The notes beneath the pieces were generated by a model. It worked only from the letters and a program-made list of their open reading frames with translations, was not told the origin of the DNA and ran no database searches. The translations under genes and the position numbers were made by a program. 64,000 bases of DNA. Source: Endotrypanum monterogeii (taxonomy: Eukaryota; Euglenozoa; Kinetoplastea; Trypanosomatida; Trypanosomatidae). Numbering within the stretch: position 1 is the first letter of the stretch; each line of letters opens with the position of its first letter. Of the stretch, positions 19,231-28,842 are shown piece after piece. Location: positions 1,164,280 to 1,228,279 of the forward strand of contig CM007318.1 in assembly GCA_000333855.2 (NCBI GenBank), written 5' to 3'.

Positions 19231-19613
19231 GTTGTGAGGCACGGCTGTTCATGTGTTTGCGTGGGTGCGGGAAAGGAGGAACGGACAAGGACTCCAGTGA
19301 GGAAGAACAAGTCGATGTGCTCTCCGTCACTCGGGCGACGCGGCCGAGAGACCACTGACTTTCCCCGCCACCTCATGTGTATTTTCTTTTCGATTTTGAA
19401 TCCAAAGAAATCCAATCGTCGTAAGCGTCCTCCCTTTCTCACCTCTCCCCCTCCCTCCGGCTATTCATCAAAACATCGATCCTCGTGTTTTATGGGTCGA
19501 TGCAAAAATGGGGGATTCACCGAAACCGACATGCACGCAAGCGATCATCTCCGATGTTGACGTGACAGCGAGAGAGTCCCCAAGTGCGGCGGGCGCCGTG
19601 ACTGAGAGGCATG
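19231..19613. repeat. 383-bp direct repeat, copy 2
   Basis: Identical to 24-406. The left flank here is unique sequence (TTTAAAAAGA), whereas copy 1 is preceded by a T17 run. After 19613 this copy contains about 60 bases absent from copy 1, then resumes similarity in the G-rich stretch with ggcaataa at about 19692-19700. Confidence 0.9.
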
Positions 19614-20162
19614 AAGGGAGAGGGATCGCCGCTCGGTGTGCTCTTCCGCGTCAAGGAAATGCTTGTCCCAGGGCTCGGGGGGAGGGGAAGGGAGGCAATA
19701 ACATATCCTCCAATTCTACTATTAGCTTATTTTTCTTTACATGTATATATATATATATATTTTTACATTCATGTATGTAGTGAAGAGGATACATGAAGGA
19801 ATGTGTAAACCCGTACGTGTGTGTGTGTGTCCCTTTTGCGTTGTAAGTCATGTCGTTTCACCTTTTCCTGAACTTTTTTTTTCATCTCCTCCCCATAACG
19901 TTTGGGGGCGCGTGCACCCGTACCTACCCACCCGCAGCTGTATCGCGATTGCATAGGGCTGAACGACTGGGCGCCTTTTTTTTCCATATTTTTTTATCTT
20001 GGAAAGGCTAGAAACGCTTTGCATAATGCAAGGATACTTCCTCCTCCTTCGTTTGTGATCTAAACGGTGAACCCCGCCCACTTGGGCGACCGCTGTTCTG
20101 CCTGCGACCTTCCCCCTTACAGAAGGTAATCGATTCCCTCACCGACTTCTGTGACAATCTAC

Positions 20163-20164
<2 letters not shown>
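19614..20164. other. Non-coding stretch between repeat copy 2 and the gap-side duplication
   Basis: Holds the diverged end of the direct repeat, a (TA)n at about 19743-19760, a short GT run at 19817-19830 and T-tracts. No gene is seen. Confidence 0.6.
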
Positions 20165-20207
<43 letters not shown>

Positions 20208-20487
20208 TCGCATCTCCATCGATAGATCTCTCACCCCTACACCCTCACAGCATCCCACTCAGTGGTACACATTCTTCTTGTCGATTACCGCATGACACAC
20301 TCCATCCCTGCAGCTCTGTTAACCCTACGCGCCGCTGCACAACCACTCTTGTCCTTAATTTTTTCTTTCTCTTTCGCCTTGACGAGAGTACGCCAATCGC
20401 ATATTGTCTGCACATGTGTAGGTTTCTATTTTTTTTTTTTTCATAAAGCGCAACTCTTTTTTTTTTTCCCCCCCCATCCCCCCCTTT
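20165..20487. repeat. Duplication at the assembly gap, left copy
   Basis: A (GT)n run followed by about 280 bases starting attcgcatctcc at 20206. The same sequence starts at 20651 on the other side of the gap (offset 445). I see one substitution (gtaggtttc versus gtagatttc) before the copies decay in T/C runs. The left copy ends in homopolymer directly before the Ns. Confidence 0.85.
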
Positions 20488-20500
20488 TTTTTTTTTTTTT

Positions 20501-20510
20501 NNNNNNNNNN
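20501..20510. other. Assembly gap (10 N)
   Basis: Ten Ns, preceded by C- and T-homopolymers. Real length is unknown. Confidence 1.
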
Positions 20511-20610
20511 TCTTATCACGCTCACCTTTACCCCCGTACCTCCGTACTAACTTACGTTACTAGTACATACATTATTACTAAGTTATTACTACTGTGTACA
20601 ATACTACTTG

Positions 20611-20611
<1 letters not shown>

Positions 20612-20652
<41 letters not shown>

Positions 20653-20927
20653 TCGCATCTCCATCGATAGATCTCTCACCCCTACACCCTCACAGCATCC
20701 CACTCAGTGGTACACATTCTTCTTGTCGATTACCGCATGACACACTCCATCCCTGCAGCTCTGTTAACCCTACGCGCCGCTGCACAACCACTCTTGTCCT
20801 TAATTTTTTCTTTCTCTTTCGCCTTGACGAGAGTACGCCAATCGCATATTGTCTGCACATGTGTAGATTTCTATTTTTTTTTTTTCATAAAGCGCAACTC
20901 TTTTTTTTTTTCCCTCCCCATCCCATC
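20612..20927. repeat. Duplication at the assembly gap, right copy
   Basis: Second copy of 20165-20487, again beginning with a (GT)n run. Because the two copies sit on either side of a short N gap and differ mainly in homopolymer-rich ends, unmerged contig ends or two haplotypes are the simplest explanation; a true tandem duplication is the alternative. Confidence 0.8.
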
Positions 20928-23039
20928 CTTTGTTTTCTTTTTTCCTCTATTGTCATTGTTTCACCTCTTTCATCATCATTACTATTTTAAATTTCGATTT
21001 TTTTTTTATTTTATTTGCGTGTACAAGTAAGGCCGACCGTTTAGCCCCACCCCCACGGGGGAGACTCCCGTCATGCCTCCTCCCTGCATAAATGTGTCTC
21101 TTTCTCTATCGCACATGCGTTTCCATTTTTTTTTTCTGGAGGGGGGGGGCAGTCCATGTGTGAGAATTTTTGATGACTCGTATGTTTTACCGTAATATAT
21201 TTTTTTTTCCACATCTGTATGTGCGTGTGTATATGCGTGATTCAGCCCAGCGCTGCACTCATCGGATGTCGGCTGAGGCGCCCATTTGTTCCTCCTGGCA
21301 TTGTCGTCGCCTTGATGTGGAGAAGGCGTTGGTCATGCGATGTGGACGTTTGTATGCGTCTACTCATTTCTCAATTTTTTTCTGCTAGGGCTATTTTATT
21401 GTCGGGTGTATCTGGTTGTATCCAGTGCACACACTTCTCTGATATACTCAACTTCCCATTGTGATTCGCTATTTTGTCTATGTTGTTTCCTTCTTACCAT
21501 TCCCATCACAGTTCACGTTTCTTTACATATTGTTGCTGGCGGCTGAGCAGGGCACCTTCGATGCTTTATGTGACATCTCTTCATTTTTTGCCACAAGCAT
21601 TTATACTCGCCTTTGGTGGCAATGACCGTACCCCGGGGACCCAATCAAAGAAAGGGGTGAGACGACTGGTACAGCTCACCTATGGATTTAACTCTTTCTG
21701 GAGGACATGGGGGAGACACTATTTTATTCCTCTACTGCTACTTCTCTTCTGTTTCCTTATTAAAAAAAAAAACAACCATTTCTTTCCCTCTCATATCATA
21801 GAGAAGACTATAACACAGAGTGTGCTACCGTCTCGGTCGTGTGCACTACTCGCATTATATATGTTTTTTTGTGTGTGTTATTCTTCTTTGCGCACCGTCC
21901 TCGATTTCGTTCCCTTTCCCCAGGTAGCGATTATTTATAGTGACCGCCCAGGGCTTGATTTCCTGCCCTCGTCTCTTTGAGCACGCGCACAGTAGAGAAG
22001 GCGGATACAAAAACATTTGCATCCGCATGTTGTCTCTTTTTTGTGAGGTAGAGCTCATCAGCGTAGTGCTGGGATAGAATGAAGGCAAAACAAAAAGTAC
22101 GTTGTTATTCGATGCGAAATCCTTCTTGAGTGCCATTCGTCGTGAGTAGAAGAGAGGGAAGATAGCCGCATCATCGGTGCGTGTGTCTGTGCGTGTGTGG
22201 ATGGGTATAATATCTTTGTATGTTTTATGGCAATTCTATGGGAATTATTCGATCACCCTAGGTAGGCCTGGCCAGCGTATCCTCGACCTCTGTTCAATAG
22301 GATGACTTGATCGAGGGACTATATATATATATATATATATATGAGAAGCCCTCCGTTATATTCTTTCGATTGCAGGAAATGTGAAAAGACATTGAGGGAA
22401 GGAGGAGAGGGGAGAAAAATGTAGGGGAAACTGGCGGGGTGCTGACATCTTTTTTGGCTTGGTTGGCTCATGACCATATGTGAGTCAAACAGCCATGAAA
22501 AGAAAGAGATTAGATCTGGAAGCACGATGAGGTGCAGCAATTCTTGGTCGTGGTTGCTTGTTTGCTCGCTTGGTGGGCGCATCTCGAGCAAAGGCGCTGG
22601 GAGGTGTCTCACAGTGACAACAACCTCAGCTCCCTCTCTCCCTCCTCCCCCCCTCAAAAAAAAAAGCACAGTTTTTTTTTTGTGTGTCTGCTCGTCTCCT
22701 TTCATTTTTCAAAATACCCTCCTCTACACGACCGACAAGGAAAAAAAGATGACAGACGAACTGAAGGGAAAAAAACGGGAAAAATAAAGACACAAAAAAA
22801 TGTAGGTTAGTCTAACACACGGACCCGTGACGCTGTGTAACCCATTATGGAGAAGGTACCTGATCGTATTAAGTATTCGCTTCGCTTAGAGGCCCACTGG
22901 AATGGAATCCTGTCACGATGCATTTACCTTGCCGTCATCATGAACGATGCAGTGTTTGCTTGTTTTTTACACGCACTCGCCGACTTCTTGACCTCCTATT
23001 GGCCTCATTCCATTTTTTTTTCTTGTTCCTCACATACAC
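20928..23039. other. Non-coding stretch after the gap
   Basis: About 2.1 kb with many T-runs, a (TA)n at about 22320-22342 and pyrimidine-rich stretches at 22620-22690 and 23010-23035. Open frames here are short or low-complexity on both strands and I support none as genes. Confidence 0.6.
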
Positions 23040-23041
23040 AG
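23040..23041 (+). promoter_or_regulatory. Predicted SL acceptor upstream of the 23133 gene
   Basis: CATTTTTTTTTCTTGTTCCTC is followed by ACACAG with AG at 23040-23041. If used, two ATGs (23048 and 23122) precede the main start: 23048 opens an overlapping frame of 115 codons, and 23122 opens a five-codon frame whose TGA overlaps the main ATG. A secondary AG at 23090-23091 would remove the first of these. Confidence 0.5.
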
Positions 23042-23132
23042 TAGCGCATGCCACCGCTACTGTGGTCCCTTTTATCGAATCCTAACGTGAGATTGATCTC
23101 TGCGACGACACAAACAGTGTCATGTACGCAAG

Positions 23133-25571
23133 ATGACCAAGAAACTCTCTCGTATCTCCCTTCAGCTGGAGGAAGACCCATTGGCCTACCACACCTCGCC
23201 GAATGTGATCGCTGTGCTCCCGTCCTCCTCCTCCCACGGCTCCTTCGTCGCTGTGGCCACTCACAGCGCAGCACCTGTGACCACTGCTTCCAGTCTGACG
23301 AGACCGAAGACATCTGGAGGCGAACCTGTTGTCAGTCTCGCAGTCTACACGATGGGCATCTCATCACCGTCAGTGGCCAACACATCATCGAGTGACAAGA
23401 CCCAAGCTCCTGACATGATGTTGCTGCATACCGTCTCTCTATCTAGCGAAGACTTGGGTAGTACATTATCGCATCACTCCGCCGGAGTGCAGACGAGGAG
23501 CAGCAACAATGGAAAAGGGAAGTCGATGACGCTTGCATCTGGCGCACCAGAACCTGGAAATATAGCGAGAGAGGTCTGGACTGGAAAAAACTTTTTCTCG
23601 CCACAGTCGACAGAGACACTGCTACCGAAAAAAACCTCACTGCCGGAGGTGGAACGAATTGAGTGGGTGAGTCTTGGTTTTTTGGCTGTGAAGACACGGC
23701 GGCGGCGTCAACTATTACTTGTTCGCTCTGGTCTCTCAGAAAGTGTAAGCCCCTCAGACTCTGAGGAGGAAGAGGAGGTGGAGAACACACAGCTGGCCGC
23801 ATTCGGAGAGATGCACGGTGATCGCCATTATCCGAGTGCCGTGTGTGCGTCATTTCTTCGCATCGCTGACTTCTGCTGTGCATCTATTGTTGGCGTCAAC
23901 GGCAATACAGAGAAAAGCCCCTCACCAGTCTCGGTAATGATAGTCGCCGAAGAACGCCATGTCACCAGTGTGGTGTGCTGCCACGCCAACTCTATGGCAT
24001 TGAGCTCAACCCAGAAAGCGAGATCACCCGAATCTGGGCTGACGAAACAACAATCCTTTATGAAAAAACACACATGGAACATCGGGCCCTTTAATCGCGT
24101 GGCAGCGACTGCCCTTCCTAACTCAGAAGTGTGCATATGTGGAACATCGCCAAAGGGAAGTGTAGAAGTGTATGTGTGGGCGGTAAAAGACGGCAGTGAT
24201 GAGTCTCTACCGTTGTGTGTGCACCAGGTTCTTTTGGGGCGTGAGCACTTCTTCTATGGGATTGCCGTCGCCGCAGCAGTGGCATCACCAGACATTAGCC
24301 TGTGGGTGATGGGCGGTCAGTCAGCGGTGACCCAAGATGTGCACACCGCATTAGAAATCGATACCGACTCTAAACATTTGACCCTACCAGTTCTCCGTGG
24401 CCTTGACGGACGCGTGCTTCAGGTATTACCTCAGACCTCTTCGTCTTGCGAACACGAGTGCAGCAGCGCACCTCAAGCACCTACAACATTCCCCAACGTT
24501 GCCCCTCGTGTTTTGAACTCGGCTTGGAAAGCACCGTTGCATCGCTCACCACAAACCACCGGCGAGGTCGCCAAGCTCCCTGACAGGTCAAGCACGGCCC
24601 ATCAGGTCTTATTGGACAGCTCATCGAGCCTCCGAATTGTTGGGCCTCCACACTTTCTTCTGCCAGATAACAACGCAGTGCTCCAAGATGGCGTCGACCC
24701 TACAGGTGCTACACTCGACGGTGTGTTGACAAAAAGATACATCCTTCTCGTGGACCTCTCTGTGACACGTGCCACTGACTCTGAGGAAGACTCGCGTTGT
24801 ACTTCTCGTCTCTCACCAGATGTAGCAAACGAACAAAAGTATGTGTGCCGGAGCAGCATCCTGTCACTCGACAGCGAAGAGGGAGCCGCTGCGCTAGGCT
24901 GGCTGGCGGGAACGGCGTCGGAAGGCTGTACAACCCCGATTTTCAGTGTTGCCCACGCTCCACCGACTCCGATGTCGGATAAAGCGCATCAAGAAAACAT
25001 CGCTACGGTCCTGAAAGACGTGCACGACCTCATCCTCTCAACGCCCCATCGAGTCCTGCAATTGCGCGTAAGCCATTGGCGTGACCCAGCCGACTACAGT
25101 ATAAAGCAACTCGGGCTCAAAGTCTATGGGATACACGAGATTGCTGGACCGCAGCGCATCGTTGGCATATCTCCCCTCGTCTCTCATAAGACTACAGTGC
25201 AGTTGCTTCTTGTATACGGCTTGGCAAGTAGACGCACTGAAAATAGCGATTGTAACCGTAATGATGACCGCGCTGTGTACGGTCAATGGACAAGGAAGTC
25301 GACCTGGATTGTCGTTGAGAATGTTCAAGCGTCTATCCTTCACCAACTCGCACCCTGGGACTCTCCAGTGACAACGGGGATGACACCACAGGGGAGGAAT
25401 GATGAGAAAGCGCAATATCCCCGCGAATCAGAACTCCTGGAAAAAATCCATGCAATCGTTCAGACAGAAGGCGCCCGTATTCAGTGTCATCTGGATGACC
25501 GCATGGATAGGTTGGAGGCGATGCTAAAACAATTCCTTCATCCTCGACAGGGTCGTGATGTGAACTGGTGA
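23133..25571 (+). CDS. Hypothetical protein, 812 aa, with C-terminal coiled coil
   Basis: Not recognised. The N-terminal two thirds alternate short hydrophobic strands (for example FLAVKTRRRRQLLLVRSG, SVEVYVWAV, ISLWVMGGQ) with Ser/Thr-rich linkers, which would suit an irregular beta-propeller, but there are no clear WD motifs. An acidic patch (SDSEEEEEVEN) lies near residue 210. The last 50 residues (from ELLEKIHAIVQTEGARI onward) have heptad spacing and probably form a short coiled coil for oligomerisation. There is no signal peptide or transmembrane segment. The length, the single uninterrupted frame and coding-like composition make the gene secure; function is unknown and it may be kinetoplastid-specific. 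The start is the ATG in best agreement with the protein-like frame; upstream ATGs could lower its translation. Confidence 0.8.
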   Translation: MTKKLSRISLQLEEDPLAYHTSPNVIAVLPSSSSHGSFVAVATHSAAPVTTASSLTRPKTSGGEPVVSLAVYTMGISSPSVANTSSSDKTQAPDMMLLHTVSLSSEDLGSTLSHHSAGVQTRSSNNGKGKSMTLASGAPEPGNIAREVWTGKNFFSPQSTETLLPKKTSLPEVERIEWVSLGFLAVKTRRRRQLLLVRSGLSESVSPSDSEEEEEVENTQLAAFGEMHGDRHYPSAVCASFLRIADFCCASIVGVNGNTEKSPSPVSVMIVAEERHVTSVVCCHANSMALSSTQKARSPESGLTKQQSFMKKHTWNIGPFNRVAATALPNSEVCICGTSPKGSVEVYVWAVKDGSDESLPLCVHQVLLGREHFFYGIAVAAAVASPDISLWVMGGQSAVTQDVHTALEIDTDSKHLTLPVLRGLDGRVLQVLPQTSSSCEHECSSAPQAPTTFPNVAPRVLNSAWKAPLHRSPQTTGEVAKLPDRSSTAHQVLLDSSSSLRIVGPPHFLLPDNNAVLQDGVDPTGATLDGVLTKRYILLVDLSVTRATDSEEDSRCTSRLSPDVANEQKYVCRSSILSLDSEEGAAALGWLAGTASEGCTTPIFSVAHAPPTPMSDKAHQENIATVLKDVHDLILSTPHRVLQLRVSHWRDPADYSIKQLGLKVYGIHEIAGPQRIVGISPLVSHKTTVQLLLVYGLASRRTENSDCNRNDDRAVYGQWTRKSTWIVVENVQASILHQLAPWDSPVTTGMTPQGRNDEKAQYPRESELLEKIHAIVQTEGARIQCHLDDRMDRLEAMLKQFLHPRQGRDVNW

Positions 25572-25987
25572 TGAAGCGCTGCAAATACCCGTTGTACCGA
25601 AACACAGCAGCTCCTTCTCACATCCTTAGCCCCTCCCCTGTACACGCCAATATAAAGTTCGTCACAGATAACCAAAAAAAAAAAAAATCGAGTGAAAAAA
25701 AAAACAGAAACGTAGAAAAGCGAAATCACTGAATACTGTCGCAGCCCTTAGGGGCACAGTGACGGCAACAAAGTGTATCGGGGACTTAAGGTCCTCACGC
25801 GTAGAATGCGCGGACGTGCTATTGTCTTCACCTATCATTTGTCGATCCAAGAAAAACGATACACCGAAAAGGCTCGGCACTGTTTTGATAGCTTACGTCT
25901 GTATTTGATGGATCCTCATCTTTGGGTCCGCACTGAACCTTCGCTTTGCTCTTTTTTTTCTTTTTGTGCATGTATCTTGTCTATTCA
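25572..25987. other. Non-coding stretch upstream of the AAA ATPase
   Basis: Contains A-runs at about 25673-25687 and 25696-25704. The T/C-rich tract at about 25951-25985 ends in TTCAAG with AG at 25988-25989, taken as the SL acceptor of the next gene. Confidence 0.6.
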
Positions 25988-25989
25988 AG
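25988..25989 (+). promoter_or_regulatory. Predicted SL acceptor deciding the AAA ATPase start
   Basis: The tract CTTTTTTTTCTTTTTGTGC is followed, after 20 bases, by CAAG ending at 25989. ATG 25995 is the first start after it. The in-frame frame extends upstream to 25773 but through this tract. Confidence 0.5.
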
Positions 25990-25994
25990 ACTCG

Positions 25995-27557
25995 ATGGAG
26001 GCGAAAAAAGTCGAAGAGGCGCGTGCACTTGCGTGTGATGCGCGTGACCTACTGCGATATCATCTCGCCTCCACCTCTCACCGCTCGCTGTGCACTGACG
26101 ATCAACACAAACTGCGAACTACACTGCATCAATTACTGTCGTGTCTTTGCATCATTCGGTCCTACGAGCGTCAGCACGTATTCCTCTGCATGTACGAGCT
26201 CATCATTGGCTCCATAGGGCAAGTTCTCGTGAGTCTATCAGGAGAAGGACCGACTGTTCGCATAGAGGATCACCCGATCGCCACTGGGAAACTTGAAGCG
26301 GAGTATCACAGCGGAGACAACCACTCCGCAACCTCCGCGGCATTGGCAACCCTGGCGGCGCCATCGGAGGCAGCATCGACAGCAGTGCCTGCATCGAACA
26401 CGGCAACCTTTGCGAACAACATCGCAACGGTCACCTCCTCCGCAACATGGGAGAACACGTACGGGTGCGAAGATGCGATTCTCGCTCTGCGACAGGCCAC
26501 AACGCTCCCGTTGCGACACCCGTTCTTGTTCACCGGCCCCCGTCAGCCGTGGCGCCGCCTCCTGCTTTATGGACCTCCCGGCACAGGCAAGACCCGCTTG
26601 GCCGCTGCGACGGCGACCGAGTATGGGGCGGTGTTTCTCAGTGTCTCCTCCGCGGACCTCCTCAGCAAGTGGGTCGGAGAGAGTGAGAAGCAAGTGCGCC
26701 AAGCATTCGCACAGGCCGCTGCCGCCTCCCCACGGTGCATTCTCTTCTTCGACGAAGTCGACGCCCTCTGCAGCGCGCGTGGCGGTCTTGGAGAAAGCGA
26801 GCTGGCACGCCGGATCAAGACGGAGCTTCTGCTGCACCTGCAAGAGGACCTGCCTGCGGTTGTTGTACTGGCAGCCACAAACTTGCCGTGGGAGCTGGAC
26901 GCCGCCTTTCTTCGCCGATTCGACCGCTTCATTCACGTTGGGCTGCCATCAGACGCCGTGAAACGACGGCTTCTGAGGACGGAATTGCGTGGTGTGGCTC
27001 ATAACATTACCAACAATGTTCTGGACCGCATCGTGGCTCAAACAGATCGCTTCTCAGTTGTCGATGTGCGGCGGTTGCTGTCACTTGCGGCGATGGCGCC
27101 TGTGACGGAATGGCTGCTGCTGACCCAGACTACACCTGGAAACCGTAGGAGTGGAAGCGGAGAAAGCAACAAGGAAATTATTGATGGCATACCTGTGGTT
27201 GACGCCGCCGCTTCTATCACCCCGACTTCTTCCCTCATCGAAGCATCACCATCTCAATTGCACATGGCGCTACAATGTCTGCCACCCAACAGCATGAGTG
27301 ACACCCGAGTCCTTGGTGGCGACGTGCGCAGTATCATCCCAGGGCCAGACAACACGCCGTCATCTTGCAGCTCACCCTTTTCCCCCGATCCTCTGTGCGA
27401 TACTTTACCTTGCCAGGGCGCGGGCAACCATACCGATGTAGTGCCTCATGTGGAATATCGGCATTTTGAAAAGGCGCTGGAGGCGATCACGGCAACCACC
27501 TCCCCTGATGATCTTGCTCGCTACGCTGCCTGGCGCTGTCGGAGAGTAGACGTGTAG
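25995..27557 (+). CDS. AAA ATPase of the meiotic clade (VPS4/katanin-p60-like)
   Basis: Predicted 520-residue ATPase. The N-terminal 75 residues are helical and could be an MIT-like microtubule/ESCRT interaction domain. Residues 85-155 are an Ala/Thr-rich linker. The AAA core has Walker A G193-PPGTG-K-T200, the pore loop SKWVGESEKQVRQAF, Walker B with D253-E254 (ILFFDEVDAL), sensor 1 AATN and the RRFDR arginine-finger region. The pore loop with Trp (SKW) is closer to VPS4 than to katanin (SKY). The C-terminus (HFEKALEAITATTSPDDLARYAAW) matches the VPS4/katanin/spastin terminal helix. An insertion of about 120 Ser/Pro-rich residues (around 375-485) between the small AAA subdomain and this helix is unusual and would replace or displace the VPS4 beta domain. 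It may sever microtubules or remodel ESCRT polymers; the sequence does not decide. Confidence 0.9.
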   Translation: MEAKKVEEARALACDARDLLRYHLASTSHRSLCTDDQHKLRTTLHQLLSCLCIIRSYERQHVFLCMYELIIGSIGQVLVSLSGEGPTVRIEDHPIATGKLEAEYHSGDNHSATSAALATLAAPSEAASTAVPASNTATFANNIATVTSSATWENTYGCEDAILALRQATTLPLRHPFLFTGPRQPWRRLLLYGPPGTGKTRLAAATATEYGAVFLSVSSADLLSKWVGESEKQVRQAFAQAAAASPRCILFFDEVDALCSARGGLGESELARRIKTELLLHLQEDLPAVVVLAATNLPWELDAAFLRRFDRFIHVGLPSDAVKRRLLRTELRGVAHNITNNVLDRIVAQTDRFSVVDVRRLLSLAAMAPVTEWLLLTQTTPGNRRSGSGESNKEIIDGIPVVDAAASITPTSSLIEASPSQLHMALQCLPPNSMSDTRVLGGDVRSIIPGPDNTPSSCSSPFSPDPLCDTLPCQGAGNHTDVVPHVEYRHFEKALEAITATTSPDDLARYAAWRCRRVDV

Positions 27558-28246
27558 GTACTAGGTGATACGTCTGCCGCGTCGATACCTTTGGTGAGCC
27601 TCCGTTGGCACATCATCTCTGCTACTGTCTGCTTCGTTCTGTGTGTGTGTATGTGTGTGTGTGTGTTATTTCTACATCAGCTTAATTTTTTTTTCTTGAG
27701 TGTCCCTCGTAGCCAAGTGATGTCACGTAAGCAAAACAAAAAGTCACGCATTTCCTTGCTCATTCGCATATGCAAAATCACGGAGACTTTGGGCATTGCC
27801 GACTGGCCCCCAAACAGTGTCAATGTGACCAGCGCAAGAAGAGGAGGGAAGCCAAAGACTCTCTCCCGCAATATAAATATATATATATTTGTGTGTGTGT
27901 GTGTGTGTGTATTATACTTCGTCAGGGAAGGTGACAAAAGGCCTTGGCTTTGCCCAAACGTTTCTCCTCCACACTACGCAGCCAGGGAACCTCTCTTCTA
28001 TTCTGCTCTGGGCCAGTGGAAACTGGGAGTTCTGCACCACCAAAGCACCCAAAGGGGGAAAAAAAAAGCACCGTCCCTTATTAATTTCTTAGGAAGTGAG
28101 TACTGACATTCTTACTTTTCTCATTCTCGCTTCCTCTCTCTACGTAATGATATGGATTATTGTTATTTTTTTTTTGGGGGGGGGGAGGGTATGCTGGCAC
28201 TCTCGTGTTTTCGATTCTTTATTGGATGTGCTTTGAATACTTGTAC
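27558..28246. other. Non-coding stretch between AAA ATPase and deacylase genes
   Basis: Contains (GT)n at about 27646-27665 and 27891-27911 and an unusual T-run followed by G-run at about 28165-28186. The tract before CAG 28248 is the likely acceptor region for the next gene. Confidence 0.6.
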
Positions 28247-28248
28247 AG
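28247..28248 (+). promoter_or_regulatory. Predicted SL acceptor for the deacylase gene
   Basis: TTGTACAG with AG at 28247-28248 follows a T-rich stretch; the first ATG afterwards is 28282. Confidence 0.5.
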
Positions 28249-28281
28249 TGTTTCTGTGAGTGTGCATCCCTTTGTGACAAA

Positions 28282-28842
28282 ATGGTAATTCGAGTTGTAT
28301 TGCAAGCGATGGACCAGGGCCATCTGCTTGTGGACAATATCGACAGGTATGTCGGCACGGGCCGCGGTATTATTGTGTACATTGCATTTATCGAAGACAG
28401 TGACAACAAGCCGATCACCGATGAGGCCCTGAATCGTTGCGTCGACGTGGTTCTGAAAACCAAAATCTTCACACATTTCTCACCAGAAAAAATGATCTCC
28501 CGTCCGCAGTCGCTGGAAGAGTGCCCCGAGATGGACATCCTCATCGTTCCGCAGGCATCGCTGGGTGGGAAGGTGAAGGGGCGAACCGTGCAATTTCATC
28601 AACTTGTCGCCAAAGATGTCGGGGCAGCGCTATATGATCGATTCTGCCATTACGTGCGCGCCGCCCGTGGAGTGGACGAGGCCCAGGTGGACGCCAACGG
28701 GGCACCGCTGAACGAAGACGACGCGCCCAATGCCGAGGGCTGGATCAAGTACAACTCTCGTGTGGTCTCCGGCACCTTTGGAAACCGTCAAGGGCTTCGA
28801 TTCGAGTCAGAAGGCCCCTTTGCGCACTGCTTTGACATCTGA
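28282..28842 (+). CDS. D-aminoacyl-tRNA deacylase-like protein, DTD2/ATD type
   Basis: Predicted 186-residue protein of the DTD fold, which hydrolyses wrongly charged aminoacyl-tRNA. Canonical DTD carries SQFTL and NxGPxT active-site motifs. Here the first is VPQASLGG (P90-Q91-A92-S93), which matches the PQATLGG form of the animal paralogue DTD2/ATD, including the following K-G-R and Q-F/Y-H. The second is ESEGPFAH (residues 175-182), compared with NGPFTH in ATD; the preceding GTFGNRQ is also ATD-like. ATD edits L-Ala on tRNA-Thr in animals. Two motif positions differ from that form (T to S in the first motif, T to A in the second), so activity and specificity could have shifted. An insertion of about 25 residues (around 128-150, QVDANGAPLNEDDAPN) is present. 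Family is confident; ATD rather than DTD1 rests on these motifs. Confidence 0.88.
   Translation: MVIRVVLQAMDQGHLLVDNIDRYVGTGRGIIVYIAFIEDSDNKPITDEALNRCVDVVLKTKIFTHFSPEKMISRPQSLEECPEMDILIVPQASLGGKVKGRTVQFHQLVAKDVGAALYDRFCHYVRAARGVDEAQVDANGAPLNEDDAPNAEGWIKYNSRVVSGTFGNRQGLRFESEGPFAHCFDI

Noticed and set aside
20262..20990. A 242-codon open frame across the assembly gap
   Set aside because: It reads through the Ns and through (GT)n, T- and C-runs, and its two halves are translations of the same duplicated block.
21474..21980. 168-codon hydrophobic frame in the 21-22 kb stretch
   Set aside because: Its Phe/Leu/Ser content comes from T/C-rich intergenic DNA, with an A-run read as lysines; no domain is visible.
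26238..26961. Long overlapping frames on both strands within the AAA ATPase gene
   Set aside because: They are Arg/Pro/Ala-rich shadows of the GC-rich AAA core, whose own frame carries Walker A, Walker B and the arginine finger.
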